From CAYUVF01 sp964448045 (lineage in GTDB: Bacteria > Bacteroidota > Rhodothermia > Rhodothermales > Salinibacteraceae), in assembly GCA_964448045.1 (NCBI GenBank), contig CAYUVF010000015.1:9653-73652 (forward strand): a stretch of 64,000 nucleotides of DNA, in the 5' to 3' direction. The position numbers and the translations under genes were made by a program. The first letter of the stretch is position 1, and the number at the start of each line of letters is the position of its first letter. Of the stretch, positions 50,801 through 57,992 are shown in pieces. Under the pieces are notes generated by a model. The model did no database searches and was not told where the DNA came from. It saw only the letters and a program-made list of their open reading frames with translations.

Positions 50801-53132
50801 ACGCCTCGCCGGGTCCATGTACGTCCGTTGTGGTTAGGTCCGGCACATCGCCCACGCGGAAGCTCCAAGTTGGGCTCTCCGTCTCACCATGAAGGTTGCG
50901 ACCGACCACACGCCAGTTGTACCAGGTCTCGCCGCTGAGCGGGTTGGGCTGGTAAAGATCTTCGCGGACGTCTGCCGTACGGCGGGTGGGTTCAGGCGCT
51001 CCTTGCGGCCAAAGATACACGTCGAACCTCGCGGCATCGAGCGAGGACCAGGTGAGGGTAGGCTCCGTAGGCGTGTTGAGGACACCGTCGCCGGGAACGG
51101 GCTCGCTTGGCACGCTCGGGGGAAGGGCCGTCAGAAGGTTGTCAGCGTTCGTTGATCCGATCGTCCATTCGCCCCGCAGCGTACGGATGTCGGGGGTGCG
51201 CAGCAGCTCCTCGGTCAGGTCGACTTCGGTCGGCACCACCTGCCAGGGGGCCGTGGGCGACGGGCGGTACAGCATGCGCAGCGCCTCCGGATCGCGAACG
51301 CCCGAGACCTCTTCATACGCCCATTCCAGCAGCACCGAGAAGTCCGCCGCAGCGGGCCACGCCTCGACGCGCCAGAGGGCATGGTCTGCGATGCGTGCGA
51401 TGCCCTCTGGCAGTGTCCCCAAATCGGAGGGCGCCTGATACTCGCGGACCGCGATCGCCATCAGGCGGTCGAGCCGCTCGAAGGTGTAGTAGATCTCGCG
51501 GACGGCGCTGCCGGAAAAGAAGGTGCCCCGGTTCGTGGAGCCCGGTGGACGCCATAAGCGCCGGTCGCCAGCCGCGCCGGGCACTGGGCCCGTCCCGGTG
51601 CGGTCGTCGAAGAGCACGGTCGGCAACTCGACCGGCGAGGCGCCCGGAATAGCGGCGGAACGGACGGCCGTGGGCGAGTCCAGCTCGCGCAGCCAATCGT
51701 CTTCGTCGACCGCATTGCCGTTGCGGTCGATCAAGAAGTGGTAATCGACCGACGTGCTGGCGGGCTGGTCGATGGATACGGAAAAGACGGAGTCCCCGTC
51801 TGCGTCGTAGAGGTAGTAGGATCCCTGCAGGTCGCCGGACAGGACCGACAGCATCGGCCGTTCCGTAATGGTGATCACCTCGTACCGTTCGAGCGCGCGG
51901 AGGTCGACGGCGAAGGTGGTGAGCGTCGTCGGGAAGGGGCGTGGGCTCGTGACCCAGCGGGCAATGTGGGTCGACGCCCGAGCACCGACCTCCCGAAAGA
52001 GGCCACCGATAAACACGTCGGACCCGTCGAAGGCGAGCGCCCGCACCTCCGCGTTGGGCGGTGGGGCCGGGCCGAGGGCAGCCCAGGCGCCAGATGCGAA
52101 GTCCAGATAAGCAATCCGCTCGAGGGCCACCGTTTCCCCATCGGCCTGGCGGACTTCGGTAAAGCTGCCGCCGACGTAGAGACCGTCCGCACCGAGGAGC
52201 AGGGCTTCGACCTCATCATCCGCGAGATCGCCGCCCAGCGATTCCCAGGAAGCGCCGTCGTAGCGGGCAAGGTTTTGCGTCGCGACGCCACCGATGGCGG
52301 TGAAGTCTCCCCCTGCATACAGTTGGCCGCTCGCATCGAACGTCAGTACGTTCGGATAGCCGTCCGGATTGCCGAACGGTTGCCACTCGGTGCCGTCCCA
52401 GACGCCGAGATGGTTTACCGCGACGGCCGTTCCATCGGAGTTGTACGCCGTATTGAAAAAACGGCCGCCCACATACACGTCACCGCTCGTAGGGTCGACA
52501 GCCAGAGCTTCGACCGATGAGCCAAAGCCTCCTTCGGCCCCTTGCCCGACTGCAGACCAGTCGCTGCCGTCCCAGTAGGCAATGTTCGGCGAGTCGAGCG
52601 GGTTGCCCTGCGCATCGACGACGCTGTCGAACGTGCCTCCGACGTAGAGGCGACTGCGGTTGGCGTCATAGGCCAGCACTCTCACCTCGTCATCCGGTCC
52701 GGTGGGGAGCGCAGACCAACTCGTACCGTCCCAGCGGGCAACGTAAGAGGCTTCCAGTCGGGTGCCGTCAGTTTGCTCGACTGCCCGAAATTCGCCGCCG
52801 ACGTATAGATTCCCCTGCGGATCGAACGCGAGTGCGAACACGCGGTCGCGCGTGCCCCCACCAACAGGCGCCCATCCATCGCCCGTCCACCGCGCGATGC
52901 CCCTCGTGCCGTCGATCTCGCTGAAGTTTCCTCCAGCGTAGACCTCACCGGTGAGGGGATGCTGCGCGAGGGCGAATACGCGGCCATTCAGGCCGAGCCC
53001 CCTACCGCCCGGGTCGCCGAAGCGGTCGTCCCAATAGCCCGGTTGGGCCGCAGGTTGGGCGTTTGCTGAGACAGCAAGCAGCGCTACGCAAACACATGCG
53101 AGAAAAAATACGACGAGTCGTCGTCTGTTCAT
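44832..53132 (-). CDS. Giant T9SS-exported protein: propeller, CARDB repeats, dockerin- and cohesin-like modules
   Basis: 2,766 residues from the ATG at 53132 (signal peptide RRRLVVFFLACVCVALLAV, cleavage after NAQ). About 30-430: propeller repeats of the kind LYVGGEFRAV / ARWDGTSW. About 690-750: fibronectin-III-like unit. About 765-1670: seven CARDB repeats, each opening DL-V and carrying WTVxNxG (for example DLRIAGFDGPESAQAG). About 2100-2178: a module with ten cysteines. Then a repeat domain with PLPYTIRFENDP, a dockerin-like pair near 2450 (DTNDDGVVNQNDVL and DANGDGIVNQNDLL), a cohesin-like domain (about 2530-2675) and the T9SS sorting domain ending FTKTRKMVVVR. A surface scaffold or adhesin is likely; binding partners are inferred only. 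Confidence 0.88.
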   Translation of the reverse strand: MNRRRLVVFFLACVCVALLAVSANAQPAAQPGYWDDRFGDPGGRGLGLNGRVFALAQHPLTGEVYAGGNFSEIDGTRGIARWTGDGWAPVGGGTRDRVFALAFDPQGNLYVGGEFRAVEQTDGTRLEASYVARWDGTSWSALPTGPDDEVRVLAYDANRSRLYVGGTFDSVVDAQGNPLDSPNIAYWDGSDWSAVGQGAEGGFGSSVEALAVDPTSGDVYVGGRFFNTAYNSDGTAVAVNHLGVWDGTEWQPFGNPDGYPNVLTFDASGQLYAGGDFTAIGGVATQNLARYDGASWESLGGDLADDEVEALLLGADGLYVGGSFTEVRQADGETVALERIAYLDFASGAWAALGPAPPPNAEVRALAFDGSDVFIGGLFREVGARASTHIARWVTSPRPFPTTLTTFAVDLRALERYEVITITERPMLSVLSGDLQGSYYLYDADGDSVFSVSIDQPASTSVDYHFLIDRNGNAVDEDDWLRELDSPTAVRSAAIPGASPVELPTVLFDDRTGTGPVPGAAGDRRLWRPPGSTNRGTFFSGSAVREIYYTFERLDRLMAIAVREYQAPSDLGTLPEGIARIADHALWRVEAWPAAADFSVLLEWAYEEVSGVRDPEALRMLYRPSPTAPWQVVPTEVDLTEELLRTPDIRTLRGEWTIGSTNADNLLTALPPSVPSEPVPGDGVLNTPTEPTLTWSSLDAARFDVYLWPQGAPEPTRRTADVREDLYQPNPLSGETWYNWRVVGRNLHGETESPTWSFRVGDVPDLTTTDVHGPGEAFSGQPIELTWTVENVGANATNAPRWIDAIYLSDQSRFDPDEATLLSSEKNLSYLNPNERYTNTATVLLPDGIAGPHYLHVVTDSENSSDGARQGRLLEQDETKNTGTSAPLAITLTPFADLEVEDVIAPDVVFSGDSIEVAWTVRNVGDGQTDTDQWFDAVFLSEDETFDFNFTLNENTLRINERFLDGVGHQGALEAGATYDVSYRLPLPEDAIGAYHLFIATDVGTGNKVPKRGQVYEFNQELDNWTAEPIDVTLTPPPDLVVAEVNAPSQALSGETIDLSWTVQNAGPAPTAADTWRDLVYYSPTAAFDSTTAVSLGSFRHEGPLANDASYTGSASVRVPDGISGPAYFFVVTDWGDAVFEHTFETNNRGVHAEATTVELAPYPDLRIESVTAAPAQATAGDQIAVQYALRNAGSRAATPDWADSIFVSAQASWDRSQATWVGTVRQPGGLAAGAVRSQTASITLPASLDGAYYVFVQSDAADALFEYPDTEQNVAASPERMADPYPPVDLVAELDAPPSTAQSGAAIDLSATVRNVAAGRGRKPVWIDRVYLSTDATVDPEADQVLATFLREAPLAGGDAYRSACTVQLPNGIAGEYFVLFQVDADDEEPEVDESNNVARRPLTVTLAPPSDLRIAGFDGPESAQAGAPVTFTWTVENAGTGATEAPWTDALYLSADREINQDDALLGTVARDAPLAGNGSYEASLRTALPVYAAGTYYLILQTDSGDDTYEHLAEGNNRELALIELTLPPPTDLVVENLTLPAAATPGEHVEVAWTVRNAGTNPARGQMREAVFVSSDATWDPDDPLLGVVEREIDLAPGATGKHRTRVDVATVYGVDAQGNLSGPLPGVLPGDYHVIVRTDIGNAIRETDDDNNTAVSQSTLSTTVPTLPEGTPETLSLAEGESRYYRFDTPTDADVRLTLTSDTPEASNELYVAYDRLPVAGGDFDAAAAEPFRANQQLLGVRPPQPARVTYVLVTTQSLPEASSTQTVQLQRETLDFSIQTLTPAVGGQGQVTTLLRGAGFRDSTDIYLMGPDGMRSDAARVDFVNTTELEVRWHLEDVPVGTYDVVAETDAQTTVLPQGFTVEEKSASDVKIRTALPEAVRGGGRGDFAFTFTNNANVDIPYLDVQLQVINVGALEIKDLVHISTPARLFAPAAEERGLDYLVDGDLRVVSLITRDLSPGDQASVILQVEPAPAGAISYSYDVTPFSAEEYTTMLQTQHLDERRAILANPEQYDAATVTLAADLDNFFAERFGDYLDAGLIDNLPSLPTDLSTQINTSENDATGNASIAAGLPATSSPASPAPSKNDDDQEQPQCEVVFCKDNSEACDCHRNLPPRCFGLNKEEANSWWCQRRIEICELKNFREFFNPFNKRDCGCTTVKEPCDPNDMIGPAGFGEEGWIASRDPLPYTIRFENDPARATASAQVVNITHPLDPDTDERTFRLGEFGFGPFTFEPPDNSAFYRDRLDVSDSLGVMVDVTAGLDVVRNEAFWRFTTIDPATGDQPVNDPTAGFLPINDASGSGEGFVNYTIMPEEDTPTGERIEAQADIVFDINAPIKTPPIFNTVDADPPVSALNVLPANADTTAFEISWNARDTGAGVRETGLYVSKDGAPFQLHTTLEADTTLLFAAETGSEYEFYTQATDHTGNTEPTKSEAEGGITVGNTVVVFPGDTNDDGVVNQNDVLEIGAFFGISGPERGLEEGFAGAEVPIWSPVEAAFADANGDGIVNQNDLLPIGTYFGRQAGKQLASTDGFARLRIPPLPVGTRLPVHLQVDASVAQLFGLSAAINHPADIFSVREVRASPTLDDGALLPFKRINASTGEVALAFTRTRGAEPVFNAEGLALVTVDLEVTAPMSQTAEIVLREGRVNVRAAVNGGAELIHLASPRAEEIPTQFALEPNYPNPFHRGTIIRFGLPEPTPVTLEVYDILGRRVARLKQEEVMDDGWHTVHFRGRRLASGVYFYRLWAGTFTKTRKMVVVR

Positions 53133-53375
53133 GAAACCAATTCCATGCATAAGGCGGCTTCCCCCTCCGATTTCTGTCCGGATTCGTGTGGGGTACATCG
53201 CATTGCGAAAGGGTGGTGCTGCGAAAGCGTCCATAGCGCTTGTGCCATATTCGACTCTGCTGAGAAATGAGGATTTCGCGCTACCAGCACGGCTCATTCC
53301 CGCGTGCTCACAACGCGGACTGTCTTTTCCGAAGGGGTTGGCTGTGCACTGCAGAAAACAGCCGGGCGGCTCTCG

Positions 53376-53413
53376 TCCATTACTATCGTAAATGCAGCCG
53401 GTACCCTGCCACG
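53376..53413 (+). repeat. 38-nt repeat, copy 1 (right end of first unit)
   Basis: Begins TCCATTACTATCG and ends ACCCTGCCACG. It matches 60437-60474 at 32 of 38 positions with no gap. In both places it lies 155-180 nt to the left of a gdhA-end copy and upstream of minus-strand genes for exported proteins. Confidence 0.7.
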
Positions 53414-53552
53414 TCGCCCCGAATTATTTCAATATGTGTGTTGACGGCTATTTCTGGCCCAAAGGAGAGGAGGCGCGAATGTATACGTCTGCTTCCAAGC
53501 GTGGCCGCGCCTTATCGATGGGATCCATGGGCGGCGTGCGCAATGGTCAGGT

Positions 53553-53582
53553 CCTACGCCGACGGGGGCACCTTCCCATGAT
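53553..53582 (+). repeat. gdhA 3'-end core, copy 2 (degenerate, att-like)
   Basis: Begins CCTACGCCGACGGGGGCACC and in frame reads YADGGTFP-stop against YADMGIFP-stop of gdhA. Similarity to gdhA stops just upstream (one base beyond the core), so this is not a decayed gdhA paralogue. 26 of 30 positions match copy 3. Confidence 0.65.
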
Positions 53583-53725
53583 TATTGGGGAAAGGGCGAA
53601 TGGGAGGAAGTAAATGGGAGGGAACGAAGGGGAGAAAGAGAGGCAGTGAGAATAGGCGGGACGGTTTTTTGCTCTCTTTCTCCCGCTTTCTAACGCCTCT
53701 TTCCTTCTGTTCGGTGCGGTCGAGC
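53582..53725. repeat. Heptad-periodic inverted repeat after gdhA-end copy 2
   Basis: The left arm has GGGA-centred heptads (GGGAAAG, GGCGAAT, GGGAGGA, AGTAAAT, GGGAGGG). An exact 13-nt inverted pair, GGGAGAAAGAGAG at 53630-53642 and its complement at 53672-53684, closes a hairpin with a 29-nt loop. The right arm continues pyrimidine-rich to about 53725. Same design as the repeats in the first 5 kb. Confidence 0.6.
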
Positions 53726-53749
53726 AAAGCACGTATAGCGACCCTTGGA

Positions 53750-53781
53750 TTGGACAAAGACCCACCCCGCTCGTATGTTTA
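53750..53781 (+). promoter_or_regulatory. Possible Bacteroidota-type promoter for the sigma-kinase operon
   Basis: TTG at 53750-53752 and TATGTTTA at 53774-53781 with 21 nt between resemble the -33 TTG and -7 TAnnTTTG elements known from Bacteroidota (last base differs). 65 bp upstream of the sigma gene start. Confidence 0.35.
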
Positions 53782-53846
53782 TCTGTACAGGGTCGCGGTA
53801 TGCAGTGCGCGTGAACCTTCTCTAAAGGCGGTCAATCTGCAGCCAT

Positions 53847-54446
53847 ATGGGGTCTTCTTCCGCCGGACGCACATCCGAAGCAACCCAACTGCTCATCGAT
53901 TGGACCGATGGGGACAAGGACGCTGTGGATGCGCTGTTTCCCCTCGTGTACGAGGAGCTGCGAGACATCGCCCACCATCGGCTGCAACGGTGGCGGCCGG
54001 GCCATACGATTCAAACCACCGCCCTCGTCCACGACGCGTACCTTCGCCTGACGGATCAGACCCGGCTGGACTGGTCTGATCGGGCGCACTTCCTCGCCCT
54101 GGCCTCGCGGGCCATGCGCAACATTCTCGTGGACTATGCGCGGCGGAAGAATGCGCAGAAACGTGGCGGCGGTGCTCCGCATTTTTCGCTGGCCGAGCAG
54201 CACATCGGCACGCAGCGGGGAGTCGAGTTGCTCATCTCGCTGGATCAAGCGCTCGATCGGATGGCCGCCCTCAATGAGCGGCTGTGCCGCGTCGTCGAAT
54301 GCCGCTTCTTCGCCGGGTTGCGCGATCGCGAAACGGCGCAAGCGTTAGGCGTTTCGGTGCGGACAGTGCGGCGCGACTGGGCCAAAGCCAGGGCCTGGCT
54401 CTACGACGCCCTCACCCCGTCTGAGGATGAAGCTCCGGAGGCGTAG
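53847..54446 (+). CDS. ECF-type RNA polymerase sigma factor (kinase-associated group)
   Basis: 199 residues. Sigma region 2: DALFPLVYEELRDIAHHRLQR, TTALVHDAYLRL, RAHFLALASRAMRNILVDYARRKNAQKRGG. Region 4: LDRMAALNERLCRVVECRFFAGLRDRETAQALGVSVRTVRRDWAKARAWL, with a helix-turn-helix. The sequence is of the ECF-like group common in Planctomycetes, Acidobacteria and Rhodothermota that sits beside serine/threonine kinases. It would redirect RNA polymerase to a small regulon. The stop lies two bases before the kinase start, so the two form an operon; no anti-sigma gene is adjacent, and the kinase may take that role. Confidence 0.92.
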   Translation: MGSSSAGRTSEATQLLIDWTDGDKDAVDALFPLVYEELRDIAHHRLQRWRPGHTIQTTALVHDAYLRLTDQTRLDWSDRAHFLALASRAMRNILVDYARRKNAQKRGGGAPHFSLAEQHIGTQRGVELLISLDQALDRMAALNERLCRVVECRFFAGLRDRETAQALGVSVRTVRRDWAKARAWLYDALTPSEDEAPEA

Positions 54447-54448
54447 CC

Positions 54449-57046
54449 ATGATGTCCCCCGAGCGGTGGCCCGCCGTGGCGGAGTGGTTTGACGCCGCCC
54501 TCGATCAGCCCGTCGAGGAGCGGGCCGCCTGGGTGCGCGCGGCCTGTGAGGAGCCGGATGTCTGCGCCGAGGTGGTGCGGCTCCTGCGCGCCCATCAGGC
54601 CAGCGATGACTTCCTGGAACGGTCCGCCCTCGATGTGGTGGCCGAAGACGCCGAGCTCTCGGTTGATGGGAAGGTGGGGCGCCACGTGGGGGCCTACCGG
54701 TTGATCCGGCTGCTCGGCCGTGGCGGGATGGGGCGCGTCTACCTGGCCGAGCGGGGCGACGGGCAGTTCGAGCAGCAGGTCGCCCTCAAGCTGTTGCGCC
54801 GCGACGCCTACGGCGAGCGCTTCCTTCGCGACTTTCTCGACGAGCGGCAAATCCTCGCCTCCCTGAACCATCCCCACATCGCCCGGCTCTTCGATGGCGG
54901 CATGACAGCCGAGGGGACGCCGTATTTCGTGATGGAATATGTGGAGGGGCAGCCCATCGACGTGTACTGCCGTGAGCGAGTGTGCTCCACCGCCGAGCGG
55001 TTGGCGCTTTTTAAGCAGGTGTGCAGCGCCGTCCAGTATGCGCATCAAAACCTGGTCGTCCATCGCGACTTGAAGCCCTCCAACATCCTCGTCACAGCGG
55101 ATGGGGTGGTGAAGCTGCTCGACTTTGGCATTGCCCGGTTGGTCGATCCGGAGGGCTGCGCCGCCGGACGCACCCGAACGGCCCGGCGCTGGATGACGCC
55201 GGGCTACGCCAGCCCCGAACAGGTGCGCGGCGATGCCCTCAAGACGGCCTCGGACGTGTACCAACTGGGCGTGGTGCTGTACGAGCTGCTGACCGGCGAG
55301 CGGCCGTTCGACGTGCGAGACAAGCGGCCCAGTGAGGTAGAGCGGATCATCTGCGAAACCGAGCCCCGGCCTCCTTCGTCCGCAGCGGGCCTCGAAAAGG
55401 CCCGGCGCCACGCGCTTCGCGGCGACCTCGACACCATCGTCCTCAAAGCCCTTCGGAAGGAGCCGGAGGAGCGGTACGTCTCGGTGGAGGCGTTGATGGG
55501 CGATCTCCGGCGGTATCTGGAACGCCGACCCGTGGAAGCGCGGCGAGGATCTTCGGCTTATCGATTCCGCAAGTTCGTTCAGCGGCATCGGGGGCGATTG
55601 GCCGTTGCCGTCCTCGCCGTCCTCCTGAGCGTGGGGGCGGTCGTGGCCATCGTGATGCAGAAGGCGCAGGCGGAACGCGAGCGGGATCGAGCGGAGACGT
55701 ACGCTCAATTCATGTCGGATCTGTTCGCCAGTCCCGATCCCTTCGGAGACCGCGTCACCGCCCAGGAATCTTCGGTCGAGGCGTTCCTCGCCCGAGGGGC
55801 CGAGCGCGCACGTACGCAGCTGGCCGATGACCCGACGCTGCAAGCCAGGCTTCTGAAGACCATCGCGCATGTGTACCAGAATCTGGGCTACACAGATGCG
55901 GCTGCGACCGTGTTTGAAGATGTGCTGGAGCGACAAGAAATGCTGTACGGCCCGAGATCACCCGAGGTGGTTGAGACGTTGCGACGGCTGGCCTGGGTGT
56001 CGGGGTCTACGAGCGCCGATTCTCTTTACGCGGTGGCACTGCAGCGGGCGCACATGGTGGAGCAGCCGCCCGGTACACTGACCGCACGCACCCTTGTTCA
56101 TTATGGTCACTTTCTCTACGAACAAGGCCACCACCAGAGAGCCGAGGCGACGTTGGGGGAAGCGCATCTGCTGGCGAGCCGTCTCTCCGACGAGCAGTGG
56201 GAGGTATACGTGGGAGCGCTTTACTTTCTGGGGATGACGAAGCGCGCACTCGGCGAGTTGTCAGTTGCGAAAGACCTGCTGCAGGAAGCCTACGGCCTGC
56301 GCGCGAATCGCGACGGCCCCGACCATCCGCACACGGCGATCGTGATGACGGAGCTCGGGGGTCTCGCCAAGCAGCGAGGAGAGCTTGATGACGCTCGGCG
56401 GTGGAATGAACGGGCGCTGAGGGTGTTCGAGAAGGAGCTCGGCCCTGAGCATCCATACACGATGACGGCGCTAAACAACCACGCAGTAGTGCTCATGCGG
56501 CAGACCATCTTCGACGAAGCAGAGGAGCAGTTGCGCCGGGTCCTCGCCCACAAAGAGCAGCGACAAGGGCCGGATCATCGATTAACAGTCGACGTGCGCC
56601 AGAATCTGGCGACCGTTCTGCTGCGTCAGGAAAAACTCGATGCGGCCGAACCCCTGTTTCGGCAGGTGTATGCGCAGTACCGGGCGACCTTGCCGGTGGG
56701 CCATCATCAGGTGGCGTATCCCCTGTTGTCCTTGACGGATGTACACCTGCAGCAGGCGGCGTACCACGAGGCCGAAGAAACGGCGCGGCAGGCGCTGGAA
56801 CACTTGGAGGGGGCTCTGCCCGATGGACATCCGCTCCGTGCAATTGCAGCCAGCCGTCTAGGGGCGGCACTCGCCGGCGCCGGACACTACGATGAGGCGG
56901 AGCGATGGCTGGAAGACGCCTATCAAGCCCTAAAAGCGGCGACTGGCTACCACAGGTATGCCCAACGAGCCTGTGCGCGGCTTCAGTCGGTACACGAGGC
57001 TCAGGGGCAAACAGTCGATTCATCAGTTTGCTCATCGCCCCATTGA
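54449..57046 (+). CDS. Membrane serine/threonine protein kinase with C-terminal TPRs
   Basis: 865 residues. A short helical N-terminal region (WPAVAEWFDAALDQPVEERAAWV) common to this group, then a Hanks-type kinase: glycine loop LGRGGMGRVYLAE near 90, VALKLL lysine, HRDLKPSN near 205, DFGIAR near 225, and PGYASPEQVRGD. One membrane helix near 383-405 (LAVAVLAVLLSVGAVVAIV) puts the ~450-residue TPR part (many repeats with ERALRVFEKELGPEHPYT, LRRVLAHKEQRQGPDH) outside the cytoplasm. Likely senses an envelope signal and phosphorylates the sigma factor or another partner; that link is inferred from the operon. Confidence 0.92.
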   Translation: MMSPERWPAVAEWFDAALDQPVEERAAWVRAACEEPDVCAEVVRLLRAHQASDDFLERSALDVVAEDAELSVDGKVGRHVGAYRLIRLLGRGGMGRVYLAERGDGQFEQQVALKLLRRDAYGERFLRDFLDERQILASLNHPHIARLFDGGMTAEGTPYFVMEYVEGQPIDVYCRERVCSTAERLALFKQVCSAVQYAHQNLVVHRDLKPSNILVTADGVVKLLDFGIARLVDPEGCAAGRTRTARRWMTPGYASPEQVRGDALKTASDVYQLGVVLYELLTGERPFDVRDKRPSEVERIICETEPRPPSSAAGLEKARRHALRGDLDTIVLKALRKEPEERYVSVEALMGDLRRYLERRPVEARRGSSAYRFRKFVQRHRGRLAVAVLAVLLSVGAVVAIVMQKAQAERERDRAETYAQFMSDLFASPDPFGDRVTAQESSVEAFLARGAERARTQLADDPTLQARLLKTIAHVYQNLGYTDAAATVFEDVLERQEMLYGPRSPEVVETLRRLAWVSGSTSADSLYAVALQRAHMVEQPPGTLTARTLVHYGHFLYEQGHHQRAEATLGEAHLLASRLSDEQWEVYVGALYFLGMTKRALGELSVAKDLLQEAYGLRANRDGPDHPHTAIVMTELGGLAKQRGELDDARRWNERALRVFEKELGPEHPYTMTALNNHAVVLMRQTIFDEAEEQLRRVLAHKEQRQGPDHRLTVDVRQNLATVLLRQEKLDAAEPLFRQVYAQYRATLPVGHHQVAYPLLSLTDVHLQQAAYHEAEETARQALEHLEGALPDGHPLRAIAASRLGAALAGAGHYDEAERWLEDAYQALKAATGYHRYAQRACARLQSVHEAQGQTVDSSVCSSPH

Positions 57047-57377
57047 GGGATCCATACGCGAGAGTGATCGGCTGAAGGCCGTCGGTCGCAGGCGACCATC
57101 GGTGTAGCGGCCGGGTTGGCACACCGCCCAGCACATATCTTCGTTTGTGCATGACGCAGCTTCAACCAACCATTCGTCCGCAGAAGCCGGTGAGGAAGAT
57201 CACGCGATACTTCTCTTCGACGGCGTCTCGTTGATGGGGTTGGGGCTCGTCCTGCCCGTGTGGCTCATCGTGTACCTGCACTGCCACCCGAAAGCGATAC
57301 CGAAAAGCTCCGTGTGCTACGAGAGCACTTGCTCAGGAACGCGGTGCTCCGCTGTTACGCCGTCGCTACGAACCGAG
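57047..57377. other. Intergenic region after the kinase gene
   Basis: 331 bp. A 96-codon plus-strand frame starts at 57147 (hydrophobic LGLVLPVWLIVYL) but has no family resemblance I trust and runs into the convergent membrane-protein gene. Nothing else seen. Confidence 0.5.
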
Positions 57378-57887
57378 CTATCCCCTGCCGTACCACTCCG
57401 AACGGGGAAAGGTCAACACGATCCCGGCCACGAGTAGCGGGAGCGTTACGAGTAGCATCAGCCGCGTGGCCATCATGAGAACGATGATCCCGCAGACAAA
57501 CCCCGCGATGTCCAGTGTCGCCCAGGCGGCAAAGAGGGAAGAGTTGACCTTCTCGCGGTCTATCATTCCCTCTCTGACGTGACCTCGGCCAGTGGTATCT
57601 TGAGCCTTTGCCCTCCCGGCTGCCCGAAGCGCCCGACGGCGAAGCCAGAGGACGGTACCGAAGGCTATCAGCATGATGGTCCCCGCAAGGACCGTCGCGA
57701 CGTCCGCTGGCAGTAGGTCTCCGTCCAGAATGCCCGCCGCGCCCCCGCGCGTCACAAAGAGCGCGATTATCCAAAGGAGTGCGTTCCACCCCGCCATGAA
57801 GGCAGCAGTCGCACGGCGTCGGTTAAGGGTCCCGGTATCCTGGTAGGGTTCGATTTGGTCGGGATCGATGGTCTTTTCGGCAGTCAT
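57378..57887 (-). CDS. Small four-helix membrane protein, unknown
   Basis: 169 residues from the ATG at 57887 (MTAEKTIDPDQIEPYQD). Four hydrophobic segments: AGWNALLWIIALFV, ADVATVLAGTIMLIAFGTVLWL, LDIAGFVCGIIVLMM and LMLLVTLPLLVAGIVL, with a charged loop between helices 2 and 3. No family recognised. It lies between the kinase and the WG-repeat lipoprotein, convergent to the kinase. Confidence 0.65.
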   Translation of the reverse strand: MTAEKTIDPDQIEPYQDTGTLNRRRATAAFMAGWNALLWIIALFVTRGGAAGILDGDLLPADVATVLAGTIMLIAFGTVLWLRRRALRAAGRAKAQDTTGRGHVREGMIDREKVNSSLFAAWATLDIAGFVCGIIVLMMATRLMLLVTLPLLVAGIVLTFPRSEWYGRG

Positions 57888-57992
57888 GGTTCGCTCGGTT
57901 TCAATTATGTGCTGGCATGTTGAGCTGGCTGACCAACGCCTCACGCTGTCTTCCGACGTGAGCGAGAGCTGCAGCGGAGATGGGCCGTTTGA

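Larger units (their letters stand above)
53133..53846. other. Intergenic region at the junction of the two accessory units
   Basis: 714 bp without a convincing gene. It holds, in order, the upstream region of the giant gene, the 38-nt repeat at 53376-53413, a degenerate gdhA-end copy at 53553-53582, a heptad inverted repeat at 53582-53725 and a possible promoter for the sigma factor gene. Confidence 0.7.

Noticed and set aside
57147..57437. 96-codon plus-strand frame beginning MHDAASTNHSS
   Set aside because: ILLFDGV looks a little like the start of a DCC-type (DUF393) protein, but the following Cys motif is missing and the rest is unrelated; it overlaps a better supported gene on the other strand.
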